Shown here: in pieces, positions 15,601 through 15,924 of the stretch | Layout: the number at the start of each line of letters is the position of its first letter | Position numbering within the stretch: position 1 is the stretch's first letter | Source: Acidimicrobiales bacterium | GTDB lineage: Bacteria; Actinomycetota; Acidimicrobiia; Acidimicrobiales; UBA8190 | DNA length: 15,924 nt | Direction of reading: 5' to 3' | NCBI GenBank assembly: GCA_030042575.1 | Contig: JASHZK010000189.1 | Span: forward strand, 1 to 15,924 | Made by a program: the position numbers and the translations under genes | The notes under the pieces: generated by a model | Database searches by the model: none | What the model saw: only the letters and a program-made list of their open reading frames with translations | Told to the model about the DNA's origin: nothing

Positions 15601-15706
15601 GAAGAAGCGAAACCTGGCCGAGACGGTGGTGGGCGAGGGCGAGGCGTGGGTCGCCGAGCTGTCCGACGACCAGCTGGCCGAGCTGGTAAAGCTGGGGGCG
15701 CCGTGA
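12623..15706 (+). CDS. SNF2-family DEAD/DEAH-box helicase (Swi2/Snf2 ATPase)
   Basis: The protein has 1027 residues from GTG 12623. The N-terminal 400 residues are poorly conserved and include an acidic stretch at 287-298. A bacterial SNF2-associated region covers about 395-530. The two RecA-like lobes follow, with motif I DDMGLGKT (563-570), motif II DEAQ (685-688), motif III LTGTP (712-716), FSQY (878-881), SLKAGGVGLNLT (929-940) and motif VI DRAHRIGQ (962-969). All key residues are present, so it should be an active DNA-dependent ATPase that translocates on or remodels protein-DNA complexes. A basic insertion, KEGTRRRKTK (591-600), lies between motifs I and Ia. Length and layout match the actinobacterial HelZ-like SNF2 proteins. 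Its stop codon overlaps the start of a SWIM-family gene, so the two are translationally coupled. The cellular role of this pair is not established. Confidence 0.95.
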   Translation: MKTVEADFVAWAGSGYESNGEDEDGDPFYAPPIDLVFLPGDPPRYGTFVAYLTPGTPDPPVARQRGPSTAAFGDREMLSLPLFPGQAPFGGSVELVLAAGNSVRRRDVPAHDVPVPKALEWLAQLHPAWSVRPSVAAWSDAVVAGLGILARGRLYPSVTPEGWDAWRAGPFDPGDTLLLKALAASLPPSAHCVPSGDSSPIRMMSPTYAVHAVWDAMADSLVRTGAAPAVAGSDLFTTTEAREVQFLAGWLADSGRLPEGGAKVGLRVVLDEGVDRSDNETATTHMDDGAEIEIEEEDTGPIAVVQMTSLQDPSLVVDAAELFSMPPAVLARLDPDAETNLLLALRRGSRAWEPLGALLTERIPSALALTDEEVEDLLGQGGEALRSAGIEVLWPSSLLFEGLALQATVQSPPEVEGDGTFSIHDMVKFDWRLTLGGELLDADEVEQLAEAKRSIVRLRGRWVRLDPELLERARRRRDRAMTAMEALAAVMAGEITVETERTKVIAEGAIAAFAQQLKAVGDLGTESLGPPPGLAGQLRPYQERGVAWLYQMCELGLGACLADDMGLGKTIQVIGLHLHRLAAAGLDGQAKEGTRRRKTKTHVVSSKGAASAGAAALIVCPTSLLGNWAHELARFAPGVPVRRFHGPERTLEDLGAGEVVITTYGVARRDRDLLAEASFSLVVADEAQHAKNPLSDTARALRSIGGRHRVALTGTPVENRLSELWSILDWTTPGLLGPLERFRRTIALPVEKRHDPEATERLTRTVRPFLLRRRKTDPAIAPDLPPRTVTDLPVALTPEQVTLYEAEVREALETIKRKSGIERQGLVFRMMTVLKQICNHPAQYLHQSGPIAGRSGKLAALEELLGVILDEGDSVLVFSQYVELCALLEDRLAELGIGTAFLHGSVPVRRREEMVAAFQAGRVPVFLLSLKAGGVGLNLTRATHVVHYDRWWNPAVEDQATDRAHRIGQDRPVQVHRLVTEGTLEDRIAELLEKKRNLAETVVGEGEAWVAELSDDQLAELVKLGAP

Positions 15707-15924
15707 GAAAGCGACGCCCGTACGACGGTGAGAGCTGGCCCGAACGGCGGCCGCGGCTGCCCGGGCCCGGGCCGCAGCGAGCCGCAGGCCGCAGACCTTT
15801 CGGCGCCACCTGGTGGGGCCAGGCCTGGGTACAGGCACTCGAGGAGCGGGCCAGCCTCGACCCAAACCGGTTGCCCCGGGGCCGGACCTACGCCAGAGGG
15901 GGGGCGGTGGGCGAGCTCAGGTTC
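15703..15924 (+). CDS. SWIM zinc-finger family protein, N-terminal part (cut by window edge)
   Basis: GTG 15703 overlaps the SNF2 stop in the arrangement GTGA, and 74 residues are visible. After a basic Arg/Pro-rich start comes FGATWWGQAWVQALEERA (33-50) followed by LDPNRLPRGRTYARGGAVGE (52-71). This is the characteristic opening of actinobacterial SWIM zinc-finger proteins encoded next to SNF2 helicases. The CxCxnCxH zinc motif itself should lie beyond the window. The four-base overlap implies coupled translation and probably joint function. The rest of the gene cannot be judged. Confidence 0.88.
   Translation, partial: MRKRRPYDGESWPERRPRLPGPGPQRAAGRRPFGATWWGQAWVQALEERASLDPNRLPRGRTYARGGAVGELRF

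Noticed and set aside
1..15924. CRISPR arrays, tRNA or rRNA genes, insertion sequences, attachment sites, known defence islands.
   Set aside because: I found no regularly spaced repeats, tRNA-like folds, transposase or integrase motifs. The SNF2-SWIM pair alone is not evidence of a defence system.

Overview
The window is high-GC throughout. GTG starts, Shine-Dalgarno sites close to the consensus, secreted Ser/Thr/Gly-rich proteins and an SNF2-SWIM gene pair all point to an actinobacterium. The neocarzinostatin-type secreted protein at the left edge and the style of the PstS-like protein suggest, without proving, the Acidimicrobiia. I see no rRNA, tRNA, CRISPR array, insertion sequence or phage module.

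Layout. Positions 1-2450 hold three minus-strand genes: an exported neocarzinostatin-like protein cut by the window edge, a two-helix membrane protein, and a membrane-anchored class A beta-lactamase-fold serine hydrolase. Between the first two lies a plus-strand remnant that looks like a Crp/Fnr regulator. At 2968-4461 is a plus-strand membrane-anchored HtrA/DegP-type protease with a PDZ domain. It converges on a large secreted PstS-like phosphate-binding protein (minus, 4581-6515) across a perfect 17-bp inverted repeat. Upstream of the PstS-like gene are three 7-bp repeats on an 11-bp period that match the actinobacterial PHO box (PhoP site). Next come a secreted alpha/beta hydrolase (minus, 6993-8498) with its own strong promoter, then a minus-strand pair of a YceI-family protein and an NAD-dependent epimerase/dehydratase-like protein (10447-8930).

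The YceI pair is divergent from a MarR-family regulator (plus, 10550-11083). The short gap between them has a near-consensus promoter and two TTGA-N4-TCAA sites exactly 40 bp apart, a good candidate for an autoregulated MarR switch. A zinc-free quinone oxidoreductase-like gene follows marR but is broken by a frameshift near 11601. The gap after it (12103-12622) holds further coding-looking debris on the minus strand.

The right end carries a 1027-residue SNF2-family helicase. It overlaps by four bases the start of a SWIM zinc-finger family protein, which runs off the window.

How the genes fit together. Much of the left and centre acts at the cell envelope (protease, hydrolases, phosphate capture). 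MarR, YceI, the epimerase-like protein and the broken oxidoreductase form a plausible redox or small-molecule response locus. The SNF2-SWIM pair is a translationally coupled nucleic-acid-remodelling unit. I found no clearly novel multi-gene system. The most rewarding leads are the MarR operator architecture, the PHO box with the oversized cysteine-rich PstS, and the gene-decay zones.
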